Below, in pieces: positions 30,665-42,120 of a stretch of 64,000 bases of DNA; the first letter of the stretch is position 1, and every line of letters begins with the position of its first letter. The stretch comes from Pomphorhynchus laevis (taxonomy: Eukaryota; Acanthocephala; Palaeacanthocephala; Echinorhynchida; Pomphorhynchidae), in contig WNNJ02002481.1 in the NCBI GenBank assembly GCA_012934845.2, positions 1 to 64,000 of the forward strand, written 5' to 3'. The notes beneath the pieces were generated by a model. That model did not search any database and had not been told where the DNA came from. It worked only from the letters and a program-made list of their open reading frames with translations. Both the position numbers and the translations under genes were made by a program.

Positions 30665-30870
30665 TTTAATATTTATTAGTTAATTCATAAAAATTGATTT
30701 CTATTTTAAATTTCAATTTTAAATTTTAACTTTATAAATATTCATTATTTAAAATCTTATAACAATTATTTATTTTATTACTTAATTATTTAATTTTATT
30801 TCGCATTATATTTTAATTTATAAATAATATAAAATACGTAGACTAAGTTAGCTGATTTGATTAATTCATT
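30665..30870 (+). repeat. Solo PLE pseudo-LTR remnant
   Basis: The order TTATTAGTTAATTCATAAAA, TTATTTTAAATTT-like, TTATAACAATTATT and GTAGACTAAGTTAGCTGATT matches the repeats at 27110-27320 with clear divergence, and no RT lies beside it. Older than the 20-27 kb copies. Confidence 0.6.
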
Positions 30871-31209
30871 GAAATGTTTTATCAAATTTGAATGTATTTC
30901 CATCACATTCAATTTGTATCTAGTTTGTACCTGATTTTTATACAGCTAAGCTAACCGTTACGAGTAATTGATCCTAGATTTATTTTCAATTATTAATTTA
31001 TAATAATAAATTAAGGTTCATAATATTAAACGTACAAATAAGCTGTGTGTTTTTTATAGTTACATTGTCTAGCACTGCTAACTAATAATAAAGATTTTCT
31101 TAATAAAATGATACATAGAGTAGAGTAAATAAATAATGTCAATGTCAGTTAAAAAGACAATTCAAATCAGAGGTTCATAGCCGTTAACAACTGTAAAGTA
31201 TTATCTCTA
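30871..31209. other. Spacer and possible LINE 3' untranslated region
   Basis: AT-rich. Because the minus-strand LINE ORF stops at 31210-31212, part of this stretch is likely its 3' untranslated tail. No clear poly(A) or duplication marks the end. Confidence 0.4.
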
Positions 31210-32690
31210 CTATGGCCTCAGGTCCAGGTGGATCTGAGCCGCCCCCAACCAATACAACACGCCGCCATTCGACTGAATCACCCGAGGGCTTTCACCCCCT
31301 CCCCCCAAAGAATCCTGTCGGCGCGGACTATACTGAGTAAACACGAGATAAGCAGCTTAAGAAACCTTAGCCCTTGCTCTGGGGAACGTCCTCGAGAAAA
31401 GAAGACTAATCCCGAGATAGCCTAAATGCCCCAGAGGCGCATCTTGGTTTTTCCTTATAATTACAAATGCTGGGCCCGTTTCAGGGCCCACCTTGCAATC
31501 TTCAGGATACGTTTAAGTCTATTCATGTCGGATTTTGCCGACCACTTCACCGTAACGGTGAACCCCATGTATATTACTCGACTGGTGAAGACAGGGAGGG
31601 GTTGATTAGTCAAAATGGACAAGAGCGCAGAGAGTGCTAATCTCTCAAGTTTTTGCTGTGTTGCAGGGGCGCCATGAAAGCCAACCACCTGCGATTTAGC
31701 GGAGTTTAAAATAAGATTGCACTTGGGTAACTGGTCTTTTAGTCTTAAAAAGAAACGGCTGATGTCCGAGACTACGTCTTTGCACCTGCGTCCAGAGAAC
31801 AAGGCTGTGGTATCATCAGCCTATACCACTAGACGTTGTTCGCGTTTTAATATTTTAAAAAGTTCAATAGAAGCAGCAAGAAACAAGATAGGAGAAAGAG
31901 GTGATCCTTGGGGCACATCTGTAATAGGGTAGAACTAACGCGCATCAGGGTCGTCTTCATAAAAGAATAGCTTGGTATACAGCAGGATGTCCAGCCTGTT
32001 CACAATTCTCGCAGGCAACCCGAGGGACTTGAGAGAAGAGATCACAAAAGGAATGGAGATACGGTCAAATGCAGCAGAAAAGTCAAGGAAAACAGCCACA
32101 ACTAGACGATGGCCATTATCCCGACAAAACTGCTCCACCTCACCAACTGCTGAATGGACAGAGCGATTTTTGACGAACCCATGAAAACCTGTAGGGATCA
32201 AATTACGCCTATTTAAATGGTCGCAAATTTTACGCGCAAGCGCTCATTCGTAAATCGACACGAGGGCATTTTGAATCGAAATGGGCCGCAGATCTTTAGG
32301 GCATGAGTAGGATTTTTTCTTAGGAATAAAAACACGCTTACTAATATTGATGCCTGCTACATCGGATGGAGAGGCTAAAAGCATTGTGACGGCCACCTCT
32401 ATTCTCTGATCACCTGTCAAAAGCTGACAGACCCGAGAAGAAAGTGGAGCGACGGATTTGGAGGTGCCGGAAGTGGATCCCAGGAATTTAGAATATCCGT
32501 AACAGATAGATCCCTACCCCTGAAGATACACCAAGGCGGGATTGGTTGAGGTGATTGGTGGCTGCATAGTTGTGTAGGGCTAGTGAATCCTCCAAAACTT
32601 TATCGAGGCCTACATTCCCTATCTAACCCAATGCTCTATCCTTCAAACAAACTTTTCCTTCTTGAAAATCTTCCAGAAGGAAGAGTCTCA
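31210..32690 (-). mobile_element. gag-EN-RT LINE family A, RT to C-terminus (minus copy)
   Basis: From 32690 downward on the minus strand: LPSGRFSRRKSLFEG; then GFHGFVKNRSVHSAVGEV and VAVFLDFSAAFDRISIPF (first catalytic Asp); then the YADD region near 31810; then FSGRRCKDVVSDISRFF and GAPATQQKLERLALSAL; then GFTVTVKWSAKSDMNRLKR. The C-terminal block ends in LDLRP and a stop at 31210-31212, exactly the ending of the 46-kb copy. It is among the better preserved RT regions of the window but has frame changes. It lies head to head with the plus-strand copy that starts just after it, so the two are separate insertions or an inverted rearrangement. Confidence 0.8.
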
Positions 32691-32959
32691 GTTATCTGTT
32701 GTGAGTAGTGCACGTCGTGCAATGAAAAAGTTGTCGTTTTGCCTTTATTGTACGTTTCACCAACAACAGTTAGCATTATACGAGGAAAAACATGAAAGTG
32801 TGCACGTCGGAGCTTCAAAAGATTCAAAAAATGCACCAAAATTCCTGCAAAAAAGAAGTTGGAACAGGCGAAATTGATGGTAAAACTTTGGGTTCCGCAG
32901 CAGACAAGGTCAGTAATGTTTCTGTTTTTTTCTGGGTGAGGGGGTACTCCTCCCAATCC
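32691..32959. other. Junction between two opposite LINE copies
   Basis: A plus frame (with KLSFCLYCTFHQQQLALYEE) and a minus frame overlap here. The sequence is probably the 5' part of the plus-strand LINE, but I recognise no gag motif before 33100. Confidence 0.35.
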
Positions 32960-35905
32960 CCGAACTAAAAAATCTAGCGATTGTCATACTGACTCAGCAA
33001 CAGGCGAGAAACAACCTTTTCAGAATTTTTCAGAAAAATTTGCTGCAAAATACGCAAATCGAATCGTATTTCATTCAGTAAGATTTTTCGAATCAGATAT
33101 TAAGATCTCATTTGTATCACAAGATCTTCTTGATGAGTATGTTGCTTTCTTCCCTGAAAATTTTAAAGACCTCGGAATAAAAAAGTTAAACCTATCATGG
33201 CATCTTTAAAAATTTCGAATTTACCAACCCACCTGGATGATGATGTCGCGGACTTAATGTCTAAATTCAAACTCTCTACCCTACGTCCACTCACAGGGAA
33301 GAGTAGACATTCCTTACCGATAGGTTTCGGCTCTGCTCCAATTGTTCATGCAAAATTTTATGGGGTTTAATCCAAAGTACGAAGTTATATCAATGGATAA
33401 TTTCACTTATCCATACAGTACCAGTGTCACGGTTGGACGCACTGGACTCTAGCTGTTTCTTACCCAAAAGCTGTGGTATATGTGGCTTGGGCCATAGTCT
33501 TAAGTCGGGGGAAAGATGCACCTCTCCCCCTTGTGCTATAATTGGGGGTGTCCACTCCGCCTGGTCACGCAAGTGTCCTGAATTTAAAGCTTACAAAAAT
33601 TCTTTCTCAATTAAAAATCGACAGATTTCCGCAAAAAAGTACAATTCTTTTTTCAATGTTGCCGCGAGAATGTCTGATACAGAGCTTTTGAGAATCATTG
33701 ATAGCAATATTCAAGCAGCTTTCACACGAATGGAAGACATGTTCTCAGCCTTGGCTACGGCCTTTTACGCCACGCCTCAAATTACAAAGAAAGCAATTCC
33801 AGAATCCACGAAAAGAGAGGCCTCGGCTCACTCCGTCCCCCCATAAATATTGGAAAGCTTCTAAAGGGAAAAATTCCTCCATGGGAAATGAAGATAATGC
33901 CTTGGCAAGTGACCACTTTGGATGGCGCTAGTGGTGAAGGGGGTTATCCTTCCACCCCTAGCTTCATCTAGGGTTAAAGCAATCCCACCGAGCTAACCTA
34001 ACACAATGCATAGTACTCGTGAGCCTTTTCACTGAATATTCTTCAGTGGAATTTGGGAGGAGCTTATGCCCTTAGACTTCTATCTGGTAGAGATGCAGAT
34101 GTTATAGTCCTTCAAGAGACGCGGTCTATTCGTCTCTCCCAGAACATTACTCGATTCATCCTTAAGCACATGTGTTCCCACTATACTATGTACATAACCC
34201 CGCCTCACTCCTCTTCATCACAAGGACTCTTGATTTTAGTTAAATGCTCCCTAAGATCGTTCCTTCTACTCAACTATTCTTGTTCAGCCCTGTCTTATTT
34301 AGTAGTTTCACTCTGTAAGAACGGTAAACGCCTTAGTCTAGCCAATGTCTACATCCGTCCAGGGGAGATTCACAAGAACCTTGACCTCCTAGATAGGATC
34401 ATCGATAGCGGCTATGACATGGTACTTGGTGACTTTAACGACGAAACTGGTTGTTGGATTAATGCAGCACTTCGCAGAGCCAGGAACTGTTATCTTATTC
34501 ACAAACCACAGTCCTCCACCTTTCATTGCACATCAACGAATTCTATCCTCGACTTATTACTGGTTCATGAGAGGTTGTTGTTGAAACCCCACTGTACGGA
34601 GCAGTCGCAACAACATCTGTCCACCTCTCATGACCCGATTCGCTGGCGGATAGAATAGGATACGCTGCTTCGAAGGAGATTACACTTTGATCCAATCAGA
34701 GGGGCTTTCTTTCAGGCAGCTATCCAACGCATCCCCCGAATTGGTAATGAGAGGTTAACCAAATTTAATTCCTACATCTCTTCGCAAGCTACCGCGATGC
34801 AATCGACAACCTATAAAGGTCGTATATACAGTCCCACTCCGACAAAACTCAAGACCTTAGCATATATGCTTCGTCTCCCCAATCTCTCTGCTTCTGTCAG
34901 GCAAATTCTCTCAAAAGAATATTGGAGCACTATATATAGGTTCCAACTGGGTTAAGATAGGGCAAGCATTGCTTCCCTTAGTCCAGCCCAGTCTTCCTTC
35001 TGGAAGATATTCAAGAAGGAGAAGTTTGTTTGTTGGAGGGATAGAGCATTGGGCTGGATTGGAAAAATAGGTCTTGGCAAAGTTTGGGAGGAGTCACTAT
35101 CCCTACATAATTATAGAGCCGCTCAATCACCTCAGCCAATCCCGCCTTGGGGATACTTTAGAAGTAGGGATATATCTGTCGCATATATACTTAACTCCTG
35201 AGGACCTCTTCCGGGCACCTCCAAATCCGTCGCTCCACTCTCTTCTCGTGTCTGCCAGCTTTTGTCAGCCGAGCCAAGAAGAGAAGTGACCTTCACTATG
35301 CTATTAGCCGTCCCATCCGATGTGACCGGCATCAACATTAGTAGACGTATATTTCTACCTAAGAAAAATCCGGTCTCTTGTCCTAAAAATCTGCGACCCA
35401 TATCGATTCAAAATTCCCTCGTCTCGATCTACGAAGAAGCGCTTGCGCGTAGAATCTGCTATCATCTGAGTAAGCGAAATTTAATCCCACCAAGTTTCCA
35501 TGGGTTCGTCAAAGGTCGCTCGGTCCATTCACCAGTAGATGAAGTGCATCAGTTCTGTCAGGTTAATAGTCACCAACTTGCTGTGGCTGTTTTCCTTGAT
35601 TTTTTTGTTGCATTTGACCGCATCTCCATTCCCTTTGTTATCTCTTATCTCAGGTCCCTTTTGGTTGCCTGCGAGAATTGTTAACAGGGTGGAGATACTG
35701 CTGTACACCAAGCGATTCTATTATGAAGACGAACCTGATGCGCGTAAATTCTACCCTATTACGGGTGTGCCCCGAGAATCCCCTCTTTCTCCTATATTGT
35801 TTCTTGCTGCTTCTATTAAACTCTTTAAATTATTTAAACGCGAACAACGTCTAGTGGTATACGCTGATGATACCATCAGCGTATATTTCAGCATCTATTT
35901 TTAGG
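32960..35905 (+). mobile_element. gag-EN-RT LINE family A, longest copy, truncated in RT
   Basis: Gag-like part: NLPTHLDDDVADLMSKFK (about 33215-33270), then CGICGLGHSLKSGERC and WSRKCPEFKAYKNSF (33475-33600), a zinc-knuckle region. Endonuclease (AP-type) at 34040-34655: WNLGGAYALRLL, VIVLQETRS, VLGDFNDETG, STNSILDLLL, STSHDPIRW, i.e. the E, GDFN and SxH catalytic blocks. RT from about 35280: KNLRPISIQNSLVSIYEEAL, GFVKGRSVHS, VAVFLDFFVAFDRISIPF, VVYADD at about 35860. It stops dead at 35905 without the C-terminal part. Several frame changes. A non-LTR retrotransposon of the R1/I/Jockey group, clade not resolved. Confidence 0.85.
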
Positions 35906-36279
35906 AAGCGAACAGGATGATTATCAGCAATGTTATCCAGTGGAGCTCTGAGCTCATTATGGAGCTCATTATATTAATAATAACAACGATTTTATTAAAT
36001 ACATCCAATAACCTATAAGTCGCATGCAAGAAAAAACAGACAAGTCACAACATAGTTAGAAAAAACGGGCCTATCGCTAGCAAGAGCAGCATCATTACAA
36101 GTCCGCTGCACTCCGTTGAGTAATATATCGGGACAATGTGCTTGACTGTGTAAGAATGTTTTAAATGATTTTACTAGCTTAACGGACATTTTTATTTTTA
36201 TTTTCTCGAATAAATCTTCTCTCATAAAAAAATTATTAATATAATAATATTTATTATATTAATATATAATGAGGGCAAT
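35906..36279. other. AT-rich spacer
   Basis: No gene is seen. Includes GAGCTCATTATGGAGCTCATTAT, a small direct repeat, and A/T-rich simple DNA. Confidence 0.4.
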
Positions 36280-37745
36280 CCTAATATGCGCCTATATAAT
36301 TAGGGACAATTCTACACAATACATTCTTCAAAGACTCAATCGCTGCACGCTATGGTCTGCTCGTCAAAGATGCTCCTCGTTGGTGTTCATGTGGCGCCCC
36401 CAATACTCTCTCACTCTTTGTCCTGCAAATGTGGTTTCCTACCCTCGATTCGCCACAACTGTATTCGAGACTATCTTGCGAGGACATTAACAAAAGTTGC
36501 CTCGTGTGTTCAGACTGAACCACAACTGAATCCAGTTCACGATGCTATTGAATTTCAAACACAAGCAACCACCAGAGACAAAAATGCACGGTTAGATATT
36601 GGCTGCAATGACCTTTTAGGCGGAAACACAGAGCGCACTTTCATGGATATTTGTATTTTTAATATACATTGACCCTCGAACGCCGGCAAATCTCACGAGT
36701 CAGCATTTAACTACCATGTCCAACGTAAGTTGTCGAAATATAACGAAAGAGTACGCGAAGTCGAACACGCCAGTTTCTTACAATTTGTCGTCTCCAGTTC
36801 AGAAGGTCTCAGTATCGATTCAAATCGTTGCCTACAGACAATCGCGCAAAGCTTGCAGACAAGTGTCAAACAAACTACGTTAGTGAAATCAGGCAGCTCA
36901 GAGAATCCGTTGGATTAATTCTTATGCTCGGAATTTCTATGAGTATTCTACTGCCCCGTTCAAAACTCCATCATCCTGTTGGAAAAAGCTTCAATCGCTA
37001 ATTGACAGACAACTAATTTCCGCATTTCGTACGAACACATACAACTATTTTTGAAAAATCAAACTGATAGTTTTCATTAGACCCATTTGCGTTTAACCCC
37101 ATAATATTATAACTGAGTCTGTGTATTTTATAAAATACGGTGCCTTCGAAAACATAATCTTCGGCACTCCAAATTACTATTGTTCTACCTTAATCCGACG
37201 GTAGAACTTTTTAAACATACTTCTGGCATCACATATTTGATATACTATCATACTGACTAAGAAATACGTTTGGATTTCGCCTGCCAACACGCTCAAGCGC
37301 ATTCCATGGAACATGCGCCATCGTCCAGCCAATGTTTTCGCGTCACTTTTGTTCCATGCTGTGAGCTCGAATTCATATCGGGACTACGAGCGGTTATTGT
37401 GCTTCCCAAAGCTTTGCTTTCAATTCATACAATCACGTGGTCAAGTTGGCTTCAATGTCCCGCAAATTTGGAAAACCTTATAGATTTGTTTGAGAGCGGA
37501 AAGGAGCGCGAATGTTTGCCGGACTCATACACTCATCTTACTAGAGGAAGATCCAGTTTAAAGTCCACGAACAACGATTTTGCTGAGACTATTGAGTTGG
37601 CCAGGAGCGGTAATTACAGAAAGGCAATGCGCCGGCTCGTTTCAAGCAGTGTACGCGACTATTCTCTTCCGATCCGCAAAGAACTGACCAAGTTGCACCC
37701 GAGGCCGGATGAACTTTCCACTTCTCCTCCTTTAGGATTTTAGTA
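36280..37745 (+). mobile_element. Broken retroelement: pieces of an RT-linked conserved C-terminal domain and N-terminal domain
   Basis: Around 36360-36920 the frames show SHSLSCKCGFLPSIRHNCIR, then ARLDIGCNDLLGG and ERTFMDICIFN, then YNERVREVEHASFLQFVV. This string of motifs is the conserved C-terminal domain that follows the RT in a family of retroelements frequent in invertebrates (usual form CxxGxFPSxRHN ... RLD ... FxDVRVxNP ... VEHxxFxxLV). At 37500-37740 the string IELARSGNYRKAMRRL and DYSLPIRKELTKLHP resembles the segment that precedes the RT in the same family. The order here suggests two partial copies. It is broken in several places and old. Exact family not resolved. Confidence 0.55.
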
Positions 37746-37779
37746 ACCTGATATGTCTTCGAGATTTATCAGACTTGCT

Positions 37780-38010
37780 CAGTCACCCTCTAATGCTGCA
37801 AATTTAAGCGTGTTGCCGCCTATTTAAGCGTCTTGGTGGACTTTGTAACATACTACTGACGTCAACAGTCTGTTCATCTACTGTGAACCAGTTTAATTGC
37901 CTGAGCAGAGAGGCTTCTATTGTTATTAGACGATCTTTATAGAATCAATGCTTTGCTGAGACATGTATGTAATTAATTTTATTGTTTGTGGTCCCACCTT
38001 ATAAACCACG
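37780..38010 (+). repeat. LINE 3' terminal repeat, copy 1
   Basis: Contains CTCAGTCACCCTCTAATGCT, GTGAACCAGTTTAA, GTTATTAGA, GCTGAGACATGTATGTAATT and TTTGTGGTCCCACCT. All recur in the same order at 40345-40590. It is the untranslated end of a Jockey-like LINE that is attached to RT sequence at the second locus but is solo here. Confidence 0.75.
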
Positions 38011-38044
38011 TTTTAATAAATAATGCTATTTGTGAAGATTTGGT

Positions 38045-39085
38045 ATGTTTTTATTATATAGATTACAAGATATAGACCGAAGGCTGGTATGCCTTATCAA
38101 AATTATCTATCCGACCCTTATTTTAGTGTTCATTCAGCTTTTTCTGTCTCCAAACCATCTACTCTCTCACATTGTGTTCCTCAAGGCTCAGTACGAAATT
38201 CCGTTCTTTTTTCCGTTCTCTGTGATCTCTATTTACTAAGCAGAAAAATTTTTCATATTATAAAATATGCTGATGACATTCACCTATGCTCTTATCTACC
38301 CTTCTCTCAAATCGATAATCTAGCATCCACTTCATCCGCTGCCTCTTATCCATTTCCCAGCACCTTTCTTCGCTGCGCCTGCTACTCAATCATGCAAAGT
38401 TTAAAATAGTGTGGATAATTTCCTCTCACCTCAACATCACTCGAATTACCGTATATCTCAACTCAACTATCTTCCTGATGTTAATGATACATATTCTTTG
38501 ACAATCATCATTCTCTCAAGCCATTTGTTTCCAATAAAGCCCGCTCCTCGTGTCTGCTATTCCGTGCTATTCGCCGTATTCGTATGTTGATAGATTTTCG
38601 CTCCTCTCTTTCCCATTTATCCGCCCTTTTATTTTCTCGAATCTATTATTGTCTTAGACTCTTCTCCAATTCGTCCAAAACTACTCTCCGACCTCTCCAA
38701 CTCTTTGTAAACTCAGCAGTTCGCATCATAGGATCCACTGTTTTGATCACATATCTCAGCATACTTTCAATCTTTCATAGCATCCCGTAATTAATCATCA
38801 AGTCCAGTTTCTTTTGATTCTCTTGACCCATGTTGTACAGCATCGCGATTCCCTTTCATACTTAAATCTTCCATATCTCGATGAATCTCGTCATGTTTCT
38901 TTATCCTTAAGATCATCTCATTTCCATCTCTACACTCCAAATTATTCGACAAATTACGGCTTACCTTCCTTTCCTGTTGCTGTTCATCTTGCTTGGAATT
39001 CGCTCCCTTCGTACATTTGCTCGACTTCCTTGTTCATACTATTCCAAATTCGTCAGCGGGATTATTTTTTATCTGTTTGATCATT
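38045..39085 (+). mobile_element. CR1/L2-like LINE, RT palm to C-terminus, decayed
   Basis: CVPQGSVRNSVLFSVLCDLY, then IIKYADDIHLCSYLPFSQID (RT motifs B and C). Then ARSSCLLFRAIRRIRM, RIYYCLRLF, LQLFVNSAVRII, then LTHVVQHRDSLSYLNLPYL, YSTNYGLPSFPVAVHLAWN and LPSYICSTSLFI to a stop near 39080. The domain order is that of CR1/L2-type LINEs. Frames change a few times. One of the less decayed copies of this family. Confidence 0.8.
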
Positions 39086-39664
39086 TTATTCATTCTTATT
39101 GAGCTTATAAGTACGCCGTTTGCATTAATATACCACTCAAAATAAATTTATATTTTTTAAACAAAATAAAATTAAGTTCTCGTGAAGGAATATCCATTAC
39201 ATTTCAATATTACATTGGTCTGTATCCAACTCAATAATATAGGTCGCCGGTATTTATATAATCTTTGTGGATCACGTTTACATTATAACATCACGTTTTA
39301 ATCAATAATGATATTTGTAAAGATATTGTTTTTTATATATAGAGTACAAGATATAACCCCAAGGCTGGTTTGACTGATCAGAATATAAATTAAAATAAAA
39401 CAAAATTAAATTAACTTATCGTGAAGAGAGTATATCCATTACTTTCAACAATACATCGGCCTGTATCTATCTAAATAATACATGTCGCTTGCATTTATAT
39501 AATCTTTGTAAATCACATTTACATTATTAAATTTATGTCCAATATATCATACGCTCATGATGACTACTCTATAAGTTTGATGAATGAACCCCCAGGATGC
39601 ATTCTTTTGTAATTTTTAAGACATTCAATACTGTTTCACACGATTTAATCATCAAAAATTAGAG
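39086..39664. other. AT-rich spacer with a repeated LINE-flank phrase
   Basis: ACATCACGTTTTAATCAATA near 39290 and ATATAGAGTACAAGATATA near 39340 repeat the wording at 38010-38075, so this is a second diverged copy of the flank or start of the 38-kb element. No coding motif is seen. Confidence 0.5.
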
Positions 39665-40008
39665 GCTGTTGACGAAGATGTTGGAGTTGTTCGTTAGATT
39701 AGAGCATTCTTATCCGCTCGTCACTTTTTCAGTACGTGTTCATGATGTACTATCTAAAAAAGGATTTATTTTAACGTGGCGAATGCGTGCCAGCGCACGC
39801 TTACATGACCACAACAAAACAAGACTGGTTTGTCTTGTTTTGGCTGTTGACGAAGATGTTGGAGTTGTTCGTTAGATTAGAGCATTCTTATCCGCTCGTC
39901 ACTTTTTCCGTACGTGTTCATGATGTACTATCTAAAAAAAGGATTTATTTTAACGTGGCGAATGCGTGCGAGCGCACGCTTACATGACCACAACAAAACA
40001 AGATCTAG
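39665..40008 (-). repeat. Two tandem 178-bp copies of a CR1/L2-like LINE 3' tail
   Basis: Unit starts GCTGTTGACGAAGATGTTGG at 39665 and 39843. Each holds the minus-strand LINE tail hairpin GCGTGC/GCACGC (39785-39800 and 39964-39979). The two units differ at only a few positions, so the duplication is recent. No LINE body is attached. Confidence 0.85.
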
Positions 40009-40600
40009 TTCTTACTCAATCACAGTTGGCGTTCCTCAAGGTGCTATTTTTGGCCCGATTTTGTTTAGGTCATACATTAATAAGCTACATGCTCTTTTAT
40101 ATTCTCCATCACTGCTGTACGCTTACGACTTTAAAATCTGACACTGCAGTCATTTATCATCTAATGTCCAGGTACTCCAATGGAACAGATATCGTATGAA
40201 GCTGTGCTCAATCGTGTAGGTTGGAAATTAACATAACTAAGTGTGCATTTATGCATATTTCCAATAATTTTTGATACTCGTTGTTGGCTTAACATTGTCG
40301 AAATTAATCGTGTTGTTAGATATAAGGACCTCGGTTTTTGGATAAGCTCTCAGTCACCCTCTGATGCTGCAAACCCATCGAATCCAGCACACCCTGACAT
40401 GCCGCCTATATAAGCGTGATGTTGTACTTTGGAGCATACTTCTGGCGTCAGCAGTCTGCTTATATTCTGTGAACCAGTTTAAGAAGTGTCTGGACAGATA
40501 GCCCTCTATGGTTATTAGATCTTTATATGATTAATGCTTTGTTGAGACATGTCTGTAATTAATTTTTTTGTTTGTGGTCCCACCTATTAACGAGGTTTTC
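40009..40600 (+). mobile_element. Jockey-like LINE: RT motif B/C piece and 3' terminal repeat
   Basis: ITVGVPQGAIFGPILF, then YINKLHALLYS and LLYAYDFKI: RT motif B followed by a degenerate YADD motif (Asp pair lost to YD). The frame breaks repeatedly and runs into the 3' repeat shared with 37780-38010 (40345-40590). Dead copy. Confidence 0.7.
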
Positions 40601-41049
40601 GCACAACTGGTGGTAGTAGAATAATAATTCGCAAACTTTTATTTTTACACAAAATGATTATGTTGTAGACCATCATGTAAATCTTTTTGATATATACAAA
40701 ACTCGATGTAGGCAAAAACTTTAATCAGAAATCGTTTTGCTTATATTATTTTATCCTTACAGAAAATCTTTTCTAATCGTAACGGAGATATTGTGTGGAT
40801 TTTTATATTTCAGTAGGTCTTTGATTTAAATTAGAGGAATGTAGTAAAGAATAGTTTGCATTGCAGTTCTGAATCGTTTGCAACTATTCTAACTATGTAT
40901 AAGATTGCAACTGATATGTTAGACAGACTAGTATGCTCAGACTAATTAATATTTTATTGTCAAGCAAGGATACATTTTACAACTTGCATGGATTTTTGAG
41001 GCCATTATTTTTAAAAATAGCGATTTTCCTTAAAGGCTACCTGGACCAA
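40601..41049. other. Spacer, no gene seen
   Basis: Mixed AT-rich DNA. No motif is readable on either strand. Confidence 0.4.
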
Positions 41050-42120
41050 TAGTGTATGTTAATATTGTAAACGTGGAGGATCTCCGATTCTATAATCATC
41101 AGCTAAACTTAGGATCTGCCGATGTTCCAACTGGTGATCACTTATCGTTAGTAACCAGAACCCTCATAATCAGTTCGGATACGTTTGCACCAATAAGAAG
41201 TAGGGCTTACTGGACGCCGCCGCCACTGTGGTTCGACAATGAGCATAAGACTACGACCAAGGAAATAAATCGATTGTGGCGAATCTCTTAACGCAACACT
41301 ATCATGCTCCATGATTATAAAACTCTTCGAAATCTCTGCCCAACTAAAACGCTCAAAAATCAAAGCATTTGAAGATGATATTATTTCTGATATTAACAGG
41401 ACACCTAAACGTTTTTGGACATATATTAGACATCGTCGTGCCCTACCTTCCAGGATTAATTATGTTCGTCTGGAATGGGTTGATGTAGTTGACAAGGAGT
41501 CTATTGTGGAAGCTCTTTCTAGCAGTTTTGTAGTATCTCCATCCTCGCAATCAAATATTGATCAGGTATAATACCCTTCCAACTTTCAATCTAACTTTTC
41601 AATTAGAGTTCCGCACACTCATTTAGATTCATTATTACGTCATTGCGTGGTGCCAAATGAAATTTGCAACTGGATTAAGACATTCCTTGAGGATCGATCC
41701 GTCGTTGTGCGATTAGATGAAGTTTTGTCAACAGCTCGACGTGTTCATTCGAGTGTTCCTCAGGACACGGTCTTAGGTCCACTTCTATTTATCATCTTTT
41801 TGAATGACCCACTCCTAATGTTAAAGTGCCCTCACCTGGCATTTGCTGACGATGTCAAAATATAAACAACAACCCGAAACGAGGCGGATTGTGAATTTTT
41901 ACAACATGATCTTAACTGTATCGGGATTTGGTGCAATAACACTGGATTGATACTCAACGCGACAAATCGTGTTTTGATGTGATTAGGTAGAGATAAGCTC
42001 ATTTTGACAACAAAATAAATAAACACTCAATTAAGCGAGTATCAGATCATCCCGATCTGGGAGTGATAATTCATGAATTGCTAAAGACAGTGCAAACATC
42101 GATCATTCGCGGTTGAAATA
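41050..42120 (+). mobile_element. Jockey-like LINE, linker and RT palm, decayed with internal deletion
   Basis: TLIISSDTFAPIRSRAYW and LWFDNEHKTTTKEINRLW (end of EN/linker), then TPKRFWTYIRHRRALPSRI, the conserved block between EN and RT. After a gap the sequence resumes at ICNWIKTFLEDRSVVVRLD, then VLGPLLFIIFLNDPLLM and LAFADDVKI (motif C with FADD). The fingers part of the RT is missing at about 41575-41640. Several stops are present. Confidence 0.8.

Noticed and set aside
31228-31425. 65-residue plus frame
   Set aside because: Antisense shadow of the C-terminal LINE block ending at 31210 on the minus strand.
36280-37745. Host nuclease gene
   Set aside because: The motifs are those of a retroelement-linked domain, the frame is broken, and the segments are out of order, so a mobile-element origin fits better.
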